Source: Viridilinea sp964592425 (lineage in GTDB: Bacteria > Chloroflexota > Chloroflexia > Chloroflexales > Chloroflexaceae). From it: DNA of 64,000 bases. Numbering within the stretch: the stretch's first letter is position 1; every line of letters starts with the position of its first letter. The stretch is from the NCBI GenBank assembly GCA_964592425.1, contig CAZQCG010000002.1, positions 149,736-213,735 of the forward strand, read 5' to 3'. Below are positions 42,470-52,011 of this stretch, one piece after another. The translations under genes were made by a program, and so were the position numbers. The notes under the pieces were generated by a model, which worked only from the letters and a program-made list of their open reading frames with translations, made no database searches and had not been told where the DNA came from.

Positions 42470-43750
42470 CTACACATGAAAGGCGGCACGCCCGGCGTAC
42501 TTAGCCGCCCCGCCCAACTCCTCTTCGATGCGCAGCAGTTGGTTGTACTTGGCGATGCGGTCAGTGCGCGCCGGGGCGCCGGTCTTGATCTGGCCAGCAT
42601 TGGTTGCCACCACCAGGTCAGCAATCGTCACATCCTCACTCTCGCCAGAGCGGTGCGATACGACAGCCGTCATGCTGTGGCGCTGGGCCAACTGGATGGC
42701 CGCCAGGGTCTCAGTCAGGCTGCCGATCTGGTTGAGCTTGATCAGGATCGAATTGCAGGCCTGCTCATCAATCGCGCGCTGCAGACGAGTGACATTGGTA
42801 ACCAGGAAGTCGTCGCCGACCAGTTGCAGCTTGTGGCCGATCTTCTGGCGCAGCAGCTTCCAACCCTCCCAGTCGTCCTCGGCGATACCGTCCTCAAGCG
42901 AGATCAGCGGGTAGCGTGCGGCAATATCGGCCCAGTAGTCAACCATCTCCTCAGTCGAGAGCACCCGCCCATCACGCTCAAGGTGATACTTGCCATCTTT
43001 GTAGATCTCGGTGCAGGCGGGATCCATGGCCAGCATCACCTGCTCGCCTGGGCGATAGCCAGCCTTCTCAATCGCCTCCATGATCAACTGGAGCGGGGCC
43101 TCGTTCGAGGGCAGGCTAGGAGCAAAGCCACCTTCATCGCCGACCGTCGTGGCCAGGCCACGCGCGTGGAGCACCTTCTTCAGGCTCTGGTAGATCTCAG
43201 AGCCCCAGCGGATTGCCTCGCGGAAGCTCTCGGCACCCACCGGCATCACCATAAACTCCTGGAAATCGGTGCTATTAGCGGCATGCTGGCCACCATTCAT
43301 GATGTTGAGCATCGGCACCGGCAGCACATGGGCATGTACCCCACCAAGATAGCGGTAGAGAGGCAGGCCGAAGGCAGCAGCAGAGGCCTTGGCAGCAGCG
43401 AGTGAGACGCCCAGAATGGCGTTGGCACCGAGCTTGCTCTTGTTGGGCGTGCCGTCGAGGGCCAGCAATTCACGGTCGAGACCGACCTGATCGGCGGCGT
43501 CCATACCAACCAGAGCCGAGGCAATATCCTCGTTCACCGCGCGCACAGCCTTGAGCACACCCTTACCACCGAAACGGCTCTTATCACCGTCACGTAGTTC
43601 CAGAGCCTCGTGGGCACCAGTTGAAGCGCCACTCGGGACAATCGCGCGACCGAGATCACCACACTCCAAACGTACATCAACCTCTACCGTGGGGTTCCCG
43701 CGCGAGTCCAGCACCTCGCGGCCAATGATCTCTTCGATCAGCGTGGACAT
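42470..43750 (-). CDS. eno: Enolase
   Basis: 426 residues. Converts 2-phosphoglycerate to phosphoenolpyruvate. Seen: IIGREVLDSRGNPTVEVDV, PSGASTGAHEALELRDGD, catalytic-site DEGGFAPSL, metal ligands in MDPACTE and SLEDGIAEDDW, and the signature LIKLNQIGSLTETLAAI followed by VVSHRSGESED and IKTGAPARTDR. ATG 43750 with GGAGGA 4-5 bases upstream. An upstream extended -10 (TGCTATACT, minus strand, 43815-43807) is the likely promoter. Confidence 0.98.
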   Translation of the reverse strand: MSTLIEEIIGREVLDSRGNPTVEVDVRLECGDLGRAIVPSGASTGAHEALELRDGDKSRFGGKGVLKAVRAVNEDIASALVGMDAADQVGLDRELLALDGTPNKSKLGANAILGVSLAAAKASAAAFGLPLYRYLGGVHAHVLPVPMLNIMNGGQHAANSTDFQEFMVMPVGAESFREAIRWGSEIYQSLKKVLHARGLATTVGDEGGFAPSLPSNEAPLQLIMEAIEKAGYRPGEQVMLAMDPACTEIYKDGKYHLERDGRVLSTEEMVDYWADIAARYPLISLEDGIAEDDWEGWKLLRQKIGHKLQLVGDDFLVTNVTRLQRAIDEQACNSILIKLNQIGSLTETLAAIQLAQRHSMTAVVSHRSGESEDVTIADLVVATNAGQIKTGAPARTDRIAKYNQLLRIEEELGGAAKYAGRAAFHV

Positions 43751-43806
43751 AGTTCCTCCGCATCGCAGCTCTGCTTCAGGGGTGCCGTCCAGGCACCGGC
43801 GTGGCC

Positions 43807-43815
43807 AGTATAGCA
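43807..43815 (-). promoter_or_regulatory. Extended -10 promoter element for enolase
   Basis: TGCTATACT on the minus strand (TG-n-TATACT). No good -35 at 17 bases. It lies about 57 bases before ATG 43750. Confidence 0.4.
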
Positions 43816-44187
43816 CACTCATCTGGAGCAAGGATGGGGAACTGGTCTGGAGCGCTTCACGCTGGGATTGAGGGTTAGGGGCCGAGACTTGGCGCGGCTG
43901 GTCCACCATGCGCAGGTCAGTTCAACCTTTCTGAATACCGCTGTAAGCTCTGCGACCCTGGAGTGTGTCAAAATCGACCAGTCATCTAGATGAGATGGGG
44001 TGATGATAGACCTGGAGAATGGGGCCGCGCCCCCAATTTGCAGATCACGTCTGGGGAAAGTCACCAACAATCAGAGCCAACGGCCCTATCGTCCGCATTT
44101 GTGGGTGCCTGAATCGATAGAGTAAGAGAAGAAGAAGCGTGTCTAGCGGTCGACTGCCGAACCACACCGTACCTGAGGATGCACACC
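43816..44187. other. Intergenic region without a supported gene
   Basis: Between enolase and the TPR gene. All frames are broken and no RNA gene was seen. It includes a short GGGGC-CGC-GCCCC inverted repeat at 44021-44033. The lower GC and lack of motifs suggest it is non-coding or decayed. Confidence 0.5.
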
Positions 44188-44661
44188 ATGAGCCTCTCGT
44201 TTCCACCCACCGACGATCCCCTACTCGTCCGCTCGCTGGATGTAGCAACGGCTGCCTGGCACCGCCAGGATTTCAGCCAGGCCTACCACCTGCTCCAGCT
44301 GGCCCTGCGCCGGGCCGAGACACGCCATGACACCGGCGGGATGTTGAGCACCCACCAACTGTTAGCCCACGTCGCTTTTGATGCAGGCGACCTTGATAAT
44401 GCCCAGGTACACCATCAACTGGTGTTGGAACGCTGCCGACGACTACGGCTCCAGCTGGGCATCGCCTCGGCAATGCACAACCTGGGGCTGGTCGCAGCGG
44501 CACGCAGTAATCAGCCCGAGGCGCGCAAGCTGATCAACGAGGCGATTATGCGCTACGAGGCACTTGGCCATGAAAGCGGAGCAACTACTGCACGGGCTAA
44601 TCTGGAACGCCTGATCAAGCACTGGCAGCGCAGCAGCAACTTAACGGCAGAGGGCGACTGA
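44188..44661 (+). CDS. TPR-like helical repeat protein
   Basis: 157 residues made of paired helices: FSQAYHLLQLALRRAETRHD, GDLDNAQVHHQLVLERCRRL and NQPEARKLINEAIMRYEALG give about three tetratricopeptide-like units, with canonical Ala and Gly/Tyr positions (HNLGLVAAARSNQPEARKL). No other domain and no signal peptide. Probably a scaffold for protein contacts. ATG 44188 has GAGG about 9 bases upstream; ATG 44179 is possible. Confidence 0.8.
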   Translation: MSLSFPPTDDPLLVRSLDVATAAWHRQDFSQAYHLLQLALRRAETRHDTGGMLSTHQLLAHVAFDAGDLDNAQVHHQLVLERCRRLRLQLGIASAMHNLGLVAAARSNQPEARKLINEAIMRYEALGHESGATTARANLERLIKHWQRSSNLTAEGD

Positions 44662-44679
44662 TCGCTGAGCAACCAGGAG

Positions 44680-44706
44680 GCGCGGGGGAACCTGATTCCC
44701 CCGCGC
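44680..44706. terminator. Bidirectional terminator hairpin between TPR and lon genes
   Basis: GCGCGGGGGAA (44680-44690), loop CCTGA, TTCCCCCGCGC (44696-44706): an 11-base perfect stem located 18 bases past the TPR stop and 20 bases past the lon stop. There is no T-run. Confidence 0.65.
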
Positions 44707-44726
44707 CCAGCTGCACTGTCGCCAGC

Positions 44727-47183
<2,457 letters not shown>

Positions 47184-47195
47184 AGCTCAGCCTTA

Positions 47196-47224
47196 TCTAT
47201 ACACTTTACTGGAAAGTTGAACAA
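47196..47224 (-). promoter_or_regulatory. Candidate lon promoter with embedded inverted repeat
   Basis: Minus strand: TTGTTC (47224-47219), 17 bases, TATAGA (47201-47196), 12 bases before the lon ATG. The spacer contains ACTTT-CCAGT-AAAGT, a 5-base inverted repeat. The very short leader lowers confidence. Confidence 0.4.
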
Positions 47225-47238
47225 CGGGCCTGATCGGC

Positions 47239-47742
47239 TCAAGCGAGGCGGCCATTGGTCTCGGTTCGTTCCGTCATACGGGCCATCCCACTGAGCATGT
47301 GGTCAAGCAAGGTGATCAGCAGCTGTACCTCCGCTTCATCAAGATGATTCAGGGCCATCTGCATTTGCTCGCGGCGCGCCTGTTTAATCTCCGAGAGCAG
47401 TTCACGGCCCTGCGTAGTTACGGCAACCAGCACCTGGCGCCGATCGCGCTCATCACGAATACGCTCAACCAGTTGCTTCTCACGCAGACGATCAACCACC
47501 CCGGTGAGGGAGGCTGCCGACTGGTGAGTCGCATCAGCAAGATCGGACATATTCAAGGCTTCAGCCCGCTGATCGAGGTGCAGCAAGGTGTAAAATTGCG
47601 GCAGGGTCAGCCGAAAACGTTCTTCGTCAAGCAGTTGCATAAACTGGCGCTGGGCCAGCCAGCTGATCTGCATAATTGAACGCTCGATCTCATCGATCGC
47701 GGTGCGCTCGCTGCGCGACTGCTCACGGTGCATCTGGGTCAT
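47239..47742 (-). CDS. MarR-family transcriptional regulator upstream of lon
   Basis: 167 residues. Winged helix-turn-helix: FRLTLPQFYTLLHLDQRAEA, recognition helix HQSAASLTGVVDRLREKQLV, and wing RIRDERDRRQVLVAVTTQGR. Flanking N- and C-terminal helices form the dimer interface. ATG 47742 with AAGGGATGG upstream. Just before it is a palindromic site (47784-47810). Together with lon 55 bases downstream it may form a unit in which proteolysis is tied to an effector of MarR. Confidence 0.92.
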   Translation of the reverse strand: MTQMHREQSRSERTAIDEIERSIMQISWLAQRQFMQLLDEERFRLTLPQFYTLLHLDQRAEALNMSDLADATHQSAASLTGVVDRLREKQLVERIRDERDRRQVLVAVTTQGRELLSEIKQARREQMQMALNHLDEAEVQLLITLLDHMLSGMARMTERTETNGRLA

Positions 47743-47783
47743 GGGCCATCCCTTGCCACTCAGCCGAAAATGCTCGACCCTGC

Positions 47784-47810
47784 TGATATTCAATGATATT
47801 GAGCATATCA
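47784..47810. promoter_or_regulatory. Candidate MarR operator
   Basis: TGATAT (47784-47789) ... ATATCA (47805-47810) frame a centre CAAT-GAT-ATTG (47791-47801). Nested dyad symmetry 42 bases before the MarR ATG is the usual layout of an autoregulatory MarR site. Confidence 0.55.
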
Positions 47811-47859
47811 CAGCTCAGGGCCTAGCGCAAGTGAAGTCGAAGCATGCAGATCTGAAGGG

Positions 47860-47904
47860 ATAAGAAAATGACAAGGCAGCGGGCTTCAGGCCCGCTACCT
47901 TGTC
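47860..47904 (-). terminator. Rho-independent terminator of the Phd antitoxin gene
   Basis: GACAAGG-C-AGCGGGC (47870-47884), loop TTCAG, GCCCGCT-A-CCTTGTC (47890-47904): a 15-base stem with one mismatch. On the minus strand it is followed by ATTTTCTTATC, a T-rich tract. It begins 26 bases after the antitoxin stop. Confidence 0.8.
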
Positions 47905-47930
47905 ACAGGTTATACCATGCAAGCTAAGAC

Positions 47931-48194
47931 TTATTCGGCGTCGGCCTCAATTTCTTCTGTTTCGATCACCTCATCGCCCTGCTCGAAGTGCAGGTCAGCG
48001 AGTTGACGCAGCGCCGTGAAGAGTTCAACATCAAGAATAACCCCAGTAGGATAACCTTTCTGGGTAACAATAATCGGTTGGTGGTTTGAGCGTGAGCGCT
48101 TGATCAGCGCAGCAAGCGATGAAGCAGCCTTGGAAATAGGCACCACACCCTGCCTGAGATCAACGTCGAGCGTGTACTTCTTCATATCGACCAT
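47931..48194 (-). CDS. Phd/YefM-type antitoxin without an adjacent toxin
   Basis: 87 residues. VVPISKAASSLAALIKRSRS followed by QPIIVTQKGYPTGVILDVEL is the Phd/YefM DNA-binding fold (A-x-x-x-L, then P-x-x-V-T-x-x-G). The acidic tail (DEVIETEEIEADAE) is where a toxin would bind. ATG 48194 with GGAGG 6 bases upstream. No toxin gene (Doc, YoeB, PIN) is found on either side; the gene has its own terminator. It may be a solitary antitoxin or regulate a distant toxin. Confidence 0.88.
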   Translation of the reverse strand: MVDMKKYTLDVDLRQGVVPISKAASSLAALIKRSRSNHQPIIVTQKGYPTGVILDVELFTALRQLADLHFEQGDEVIETEEIEADAE

Positions 48195-48209
48195 AAAAAG
48201 CCTCCGCAC

Positions 48210-48483
48210 AATAGCGAGCTGCCACCGCAGGATTTAGGATTGCCGTGAAAGATTTGTGTCGTCTGCAGGTGCGCCCATGCTGCTCTGAGGTCGCCACAGA
48301 TTTACGAGGCTACCTGACAAGCGAGAGGCCGCAATCTAGCATAACACAAGGTTGCGACGATCCTTCTAGCAAGTGGACGCCGCCTACGATACGCCTGTAT
48401 TTTACTACAGATTGCGAAGATTTAAGACCAGGGTTTGCCCTTTAGGCAAATCTTATCAGATCTGTTAGATCTACATTTCATCA
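48210..48483. other. Intergenic region, AT-richer, no gene seen
   Basis: No supported gene. It contains a small hairpin TTTGCC-CTTTA-GGCAAA (about 48434-48450) followed by TCTTATC and AGATCT-GTT-AGATCT (about 48458-48472). Base composition is lower in GC than its neighbours, as in decayed or transferred DNA. Confidence 0.5.
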
Positions 48484-48603
48484 ATGAATTCAGATTCGGT
48501 CATTAATCGCCTGCTCAATGATATAGCAGAGAAAGAGCGTCAAGGGCAGGTACATAAACCCTGGAGTTCGTCACCAAGAGAAATTGTTGATCGGTTCATG
48601 TAA
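48484..48603 (+). CDS. Possible 39-residue small protein or remnant
   Basis: Open frame of 39 codons beginning MNSDSVINRLLNDIAEKERQ and ending EIVDRFM. Composition is protein-like (amphipathic helix, charged), unlike antisense shadows, but no ribosome-binding site is seen and no family was recognised. It sits in a decayed, AT-rich stretch and could be the start of a lost gene. Confidence 0.25.
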   Translation: MNSDSVINRLLNDIAEKERQGQVHKPWSSSPREIVDRFM

Positions 48604-48639
48604 TTCGATTCGGTTTTTGTTAACCCCTTCAGATTACAA

Positions 48640-48831
48640 TCAATCCTGATGGTAGTCGGCATGGCTAGAGCGTCCAAGAGCCTGCATGCGTGCGGTGTGC
48701 CAGGCATGGGCAAAGGCCGCGTTGCGCTCGCGCTCACGATAGACGGTCTCGGCGTCTACCCCGGACGCACGGCATGCCCCACTGACCAGGCCACTACGGC
48801 GTAGCTGCTCAAGAAATTGGTTGGCCCAGCC
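48640..48831 (-). pseudogene. Remnant of a helix-turn-helix (small-terminase-like) domain
   Basis: Sixty-three codons beginning right after, and in frame with, the TAG stop of the signal peptidase gene. The protein reads GWANQFLEQLRRSGLVSGAC, then RASGVDAETVYRERERNAAF and AHAWHTARMQALGRS. The pattern F-L-x-x-L-x-x-x-G-x-V-x-x-A-C-x-x-x-G-V-x-x-x-T-V-Y-x-x-R-x-x-x-x-x-F-x-x-A-W is that of phage terminase small subunit or homeodomain-like HTH proteins. No start codon exists between the TAG and the domain, so the 5' end has been lost. Confidence 0.6.
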
Positions 48832-50436
48832 CTAACGCAGGGCATCGGCGGGAAGATCAGCGCCTGGCTGAGCCAGCGGATGAACGACGACCGGCGGATT
48901 GTTTGCGATTGGTGCCGCATCAGACGTAGGCTTGACGACTGGCGCTTCAACCATGTAGACGTACACGGTTGGGCCATCGATCACCAGGTAACGCTGCGGC
49001 TGGGCGTGGGTGTCACACACGATCAGGGTTGCATGACGCTCGGCCAGACGGGCCAGGTGCGCGATGTCGGCCACACGGATAAACCGCCCTAGCTCAGGTG
49101 GCGTGGCCCCGTCGATGATCTGTGCGCCATAGCGCATACGGATCTGCGTATGCTCATCCTGCTGCCAAAGGCGCAGCAGCAGCCAGCCCAGCAGCGCACT
49201 CAAGCCCAGCAGCAGCCCGGCCACCAGTAGTCCACCGATGCGCACCGGTAAGACAGGATGTTTGAGCCCGAAGAGATTGAGTACCGAGGGCACCATGTCT
49301 GTATCCACCAATGAACCGTCCAGAACCGGGGTCAAGACAGCCAGCCCTGCATCGCCCTGCATCAGGATGATCTGGTCATCTTCAACGCGGAACCGCAACT
49401 GGGGGCTGAAACTGCTGCTAAAAGCGCTACCGCTCATCACGCCCGCCAGGGTGATCTGGGGCGTGAAGCTGAGTTGGTACTGCATGCCTCTCAGCCCGGT
49501 CTGCGTTTCAAATTGCTCGATCAGACCACGCAAGAAGGCAAGATCAATCGTACTGCTCAGGCCAGTCGTTGCCCCACTGAAGGTTTGCGGCTGTGTGGGG
49601 GTGAGGTTGCGCCGCCAGCCGTTGCTGGCACTGAGCTCAGTCAACATGACTGCGGTTCCGGTGATCTCTGCCGGTAACTCACTGCTGAAGGTGTAGGTGA
49701 AGCCGAGATCGAGCAGGGTAGAAAGGCGAGTGAAGATCGGGTCGCCAGAGCGTGCCTCTGGTGCATCATAGATGCCGTCGGGTGCAGGCGCGACGTAGAT
49801 GAAGTTGCCTTTGTGGCTGTAGGTTAGCGGCAGGCTCGTCGCACTACTCAGTGGAAGCGTAAAGGCATAGACGGCCAGGCCAGATGCCAACAGCGCCCCG
49901 ATCAGCATGAGCGTCAGCAAACTCAGGCTTAGATCGAGCGCAGGCTGGGCCTGGAATGCCCGCTGGCGACGTGCATGCCGTGCATGTTCCGGTTTCCTCA
50001 TCTCCTTCATCAGCATTCCTCCAGCAACAAGCAGTGCCGGTACGTACCAGAAGGATCGCAGCTGCATCAACAAACGACCAGCCTGCGGAACATGCAGCCA
50101 GGCTCGCCCGGTCAATTCCGCGGGCAACGGCTCGTAGGGATCCACAGAGCTGTTGTTGTCACCCTGGAGCTGCCAGCGCTCACCCTTGCGCTCAAGCAGG
50201 CGATGAATGACCGTCCCAATCTCTGGGTGGCGATAGGTGACGATCTCACCGACGGTGTAGGCCTCCGCAACCCTGGTGATCACCAGGTCGCCACGGTGAT
50301 AGAGTGGGGCCATACTGTTGCCATTGACCACCACAAAGCCGAACTGCCCACCCCACTGCGCTGGGGTAAAGAGCAGCCCGGCGGCCAGCAACAGGACGAT
50401 GAAGCCCATCAGGGTGACGAAACGCTTGATCATCAT
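48832..50436 (-). CDS. SipW/Sec11-type signal peptidase fused to a DUF5305-like exported domain
   Basis: 534 residues. An N-terminal membrane anchor (LMGFIVLLLAAGLLF) is followed by the S26 core: Ser41 in VVNGNSMAPLYHRGD, His78 in GEIVTYRHPEIGTVIHRLLE and QGDNNSSVDPYEPL. A His rather than Lys base marks the ER/SipW class. After two more membrane segments (~125-145 and ~170-195), an exterior domain (~200-400) with TYSHKGNFIYVAPAPDGIYD and FTRLSTLLDLGFTYTFSSEL resembles DUF5305, known mainly from archaea and Gram-positives. A late membrane span (LLVAGLLLGLSALLGWLLLR) and a cytoplasmic tail follow. It is downstream of its likely substrate. Confidence 0.85.
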   Translation of the reverse strand: MMIKRFVTLMGFIVLLLAAGLLFTPAQWGGQFGFVVVNGNSMAPLYHRGDLVITRVAEAYTVGEIVTYRHPEIGTVIHRLLERKGERWQLQGDNNSSVDPYEPLPAELTGRAWLHVPQAGRLLMQLRSFWYVPALLVAGGMLMKEMRKPEHARHARRQRAFQAQPALDLSLSLLTLMLIGALLASGLAVYAFTLPLSSATSLPLTYSHKGNFIYVAPAPDGIYDAPEARSGDPIFTRLSTLLDLGFTYTFSSELPAEITGTAVMLTELSASNGWRRNLTPTQPQTFSGATTGLSSTIDLAFLRGLIEQFETQTGLRGMQYQLSFTPQITLAGVMSGSAFSSSFSPQLRFRVEDDQIILMQGDAGLAVLTPVLDGSLVDTDMVPSVLNLFGLKHPVLPVRIGGLLVAGLLLGLSALLGWLLLRLWQQDEHTQIRMRYGAQIIDGATPPELGRFIRVADIAHLARLAERHATLIVCDTHAQPQRYLVIDGPTVYVYMVEAPVVKPTSDAAPIANNPPVVVHPLAQPGADLPADALR

Positions 50437-50463
50437 GGCTGCCCGTCGTATCGCCAAGGAAAG

Positions 50464-50489
50464 CGGCCTCGGCTGGTGTGCCGAGGCCG
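50464..50489 (-). terminator. Hairpin between the exported protein gene and the signal peptidase gene
   Basis: CGGCCTCGG (50464-50472) and CCGAGGCCG (50481-50489) form a perfect 9-base stem with an 8-base loop. There is no long U-tract (CTTTCCTT follows on the minus strand), so partial termination or mRNA stabilisation is likely, giving more substrate than peptidase. Confidence 0.5.
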
Positions 50490-50538
50490 GGCTGGATCCA
50501 ACTGTCAAGCTAGCAAGACATCGTGCGGTATGTGAAGT

Positions 50539-50916
50539 CTAGTTGTGGGCAACAATCCGCAGGTAATCACTCTCGCTGACGGACACATCAGGATCAGGGT
50601 TAGCCGTCCAGGTTCCCACATCCAGTGTAGCCGTATACCACGCACCACCGTCAACCAACTGCACCTTGACACTGGTCGGTGCCGCATCACCGGTAAGGGT
50701 AAAAGCCACCTTATCGATGTTGCTCACATCGGTGTAGGTGTAGGCCACGTCATCGATGGTGTAGCCGCTGATGGCTTCCTGCGCATCACCGGCAACAAAC
50801 GTGGGATCATCGGCGAAGGTGTTGCTGGCTGCGAAGCCGTAGGCGGCTGAGCCAATCGCAAGGGCCATGAAGAGCGCAAGCATAAACTTGGGGCGGAGGA
50901 GTTGTGTGACGAACAT
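50539..50916 (-). CDS. Exported TasA/SipW-substrate-like protein
   Basis: 125 residues. Signal peptide with a basic N terminus and the hydrophobic run MLALFMALAIGSAAYGFAAS, then a small beta-rich domain (ISGYTIDDVAYTYTDVSNID, VKVQLVDGGAWYTATLDVGT, YLRIVAHN). The A-Y-G-F-A cleavage region resembles SipW-type substrates such as TasA. ATG with AGGAGG 8 bases upstream. With the peptidase downstream it likely forms a two-gene secretion unit for a surface or matrix protein. There are no Cys residues. A strong promoter lies at 51001-51029. Confidence 0.75.
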   Translation of the reverse strand: MFVTQLLRPKFMLALFMALAIGSAAYGFAASNTFADDPTFVAGDAQEAISGYTIDDVAYTYTDVSNIDKVAFTLTGDAAPTSVKVQLVDGGAWYTATLDVGTWTANPDPDVSVSESDYLRIVAHN

Positions 50917-51000
50917 TGGGGTTGCCTCCTGGCTGTACTACGCTGGCCTGGTTAGATGGGCCAGCGATTTGGTAGCTTTAGCATACACTAATTGCTTTGT

Positions 51001-51029
51001 AGTATAACTACATAGGAGTCCCCTCTCAA
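51001..51029 (-). promoter_or_regulatory. Promoter of the exported protein-signal peptidase operon
   Basis: Minus strand: TTGAGA (51029-51024), exactly 17 bases, TATACT (51006-51001). The leader to ATG 50916 is about 78 bases. Confidence 0.65.
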
Positions 51030-51177
51030 GGCACTTTATGATGAGCATGAGCACAGGACAAAAGTCCTAGCCCAAATACGCCGCCGCTTACGTTCATGAT
51101 AGTTTTTTGAGCAACTGTCGAATCGGGAATAAACGCATGTCCGAAGGATTCGGGCGAGGTAGCTGAGGAGGTGCGCT

Positions 51178-52011
51178 ATGCGCTACGGTTTTGTGTTGCC
51201 CACTGGTGATGCGCGTACTGCGGCAGAAGCTGCTGCTGTGGCTGAGCAGGCGGGCTGGGATGGCTTTTTTGTCTGGGAGCCGGTCTGGGGGGTTGATGCC
51301 TGGGTCGCCCTAACAGCAGCGGCGATGTGTACCGAGCGCATCCGCCTTGGCACACTGCTCAGCCCGCTCTCACGCATGCGGCCATGGAAGCTGGCGAGTG
51401 AGACGGCTACGCTGGACAATCTTTCGGGTGGGCGGGTAATCCTGGCGGTCGGACTGGGGGCGGTCGAGACGGGCTTCGCCGCCTTTGGCGAAGCGACTGA
51501 CCGGCGGGTGCGCGCCGAGTTGCTCGATGAGGGCCTGGCGATTCTGACCGGGCTGTGGGCCGGGCAACCTTTTAGCTTCAGCGGTAAGCACTATACGGTA
51601 CGCCCGACCGACTTTGCACCGCCGCCGCAGCCACGCCAGCAGCCGCGTATTCCCATCTGGGTGGTGGGGGCCTGGCCCCGCCCGCGCTCACTGGAACGGG
51701 CCGCCCGCTATGATGGGCTGCTCCCGAGTGCCTTTGACGCGCAGGGGAAGACCCGCCAGGCTACCCCTGATGAGCTACGAGCGATGCTTGCCTACATCGC
51801 CGAGCGGCGCAACCGTAGCGACCCGTACGAGGTTATCGTCGAGGGTGAGACGCCTGGTAACGACCCGTTGCAAGCGGCGGCCCAGGTGGCCCCATGGGCT
51901 GCCGCCGGGGCGACCTGGTGGATCGAGACGCTCTGGCAGGCCCCACCGGAACAGGGGCGAGAGCCGATCTTCAGACGCTTGCGTCAGGGACCGCCAATCC
52001 TCAACTCATAG
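51178..52011 (+). CDS. LLM-class (luciferase-like) flavin-dependent oxidoreductase
   Basis: 277 residues of bacterial luciferase-type TIM barrel. MRYGFVLPTGDARTAAEAAA, WDGFFVWEPVWGVDAWVALT, IRLGTLLSPLSRMRPWKLAS, TLDNLSGGRVILAVGLGAVE and FSFSGKHYTVRPTDFAPPPQ match the family, including the late PIWVVGAWPRPRSLERAARY. The cofactor may be FMN or F420; the sequence does not decide. GAGGAGGTG precedes the ATG. It converges on the GNAT-like gene with a 6-base overlap of the ends. Confidence 0.92.
   Translation: MRYGFVLPTGDARTAAEAAAVAEQAGWDGFFVWEPVWGVDAWVALTAAAMCTERIRLGTLLSPLSRMRPWKLASETATLDNLSGGRVILAVGLGAVETGFAAFGEATDRRVRAELLDEGLAILTGLWAGQPFSFSGKHYTVRPTDFAPPPQPRQQPRIPIWVVGAWPRPRSLERAARYDGLLPSAFDAQGKTRQATPDELRAMLAYIAERRNRSDPYEVIVEGETPGNDPLQAAAQVAPWAAAGATWWIETLWQAPPEQGREPIFRRLRQGPPILNS

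Noticed and set aside
43819..44070. Possible minus-strand 83-codon gene upstream of enolase
   Set aside because: No binding site, no domain and arginine/serine-rich shadow composition.
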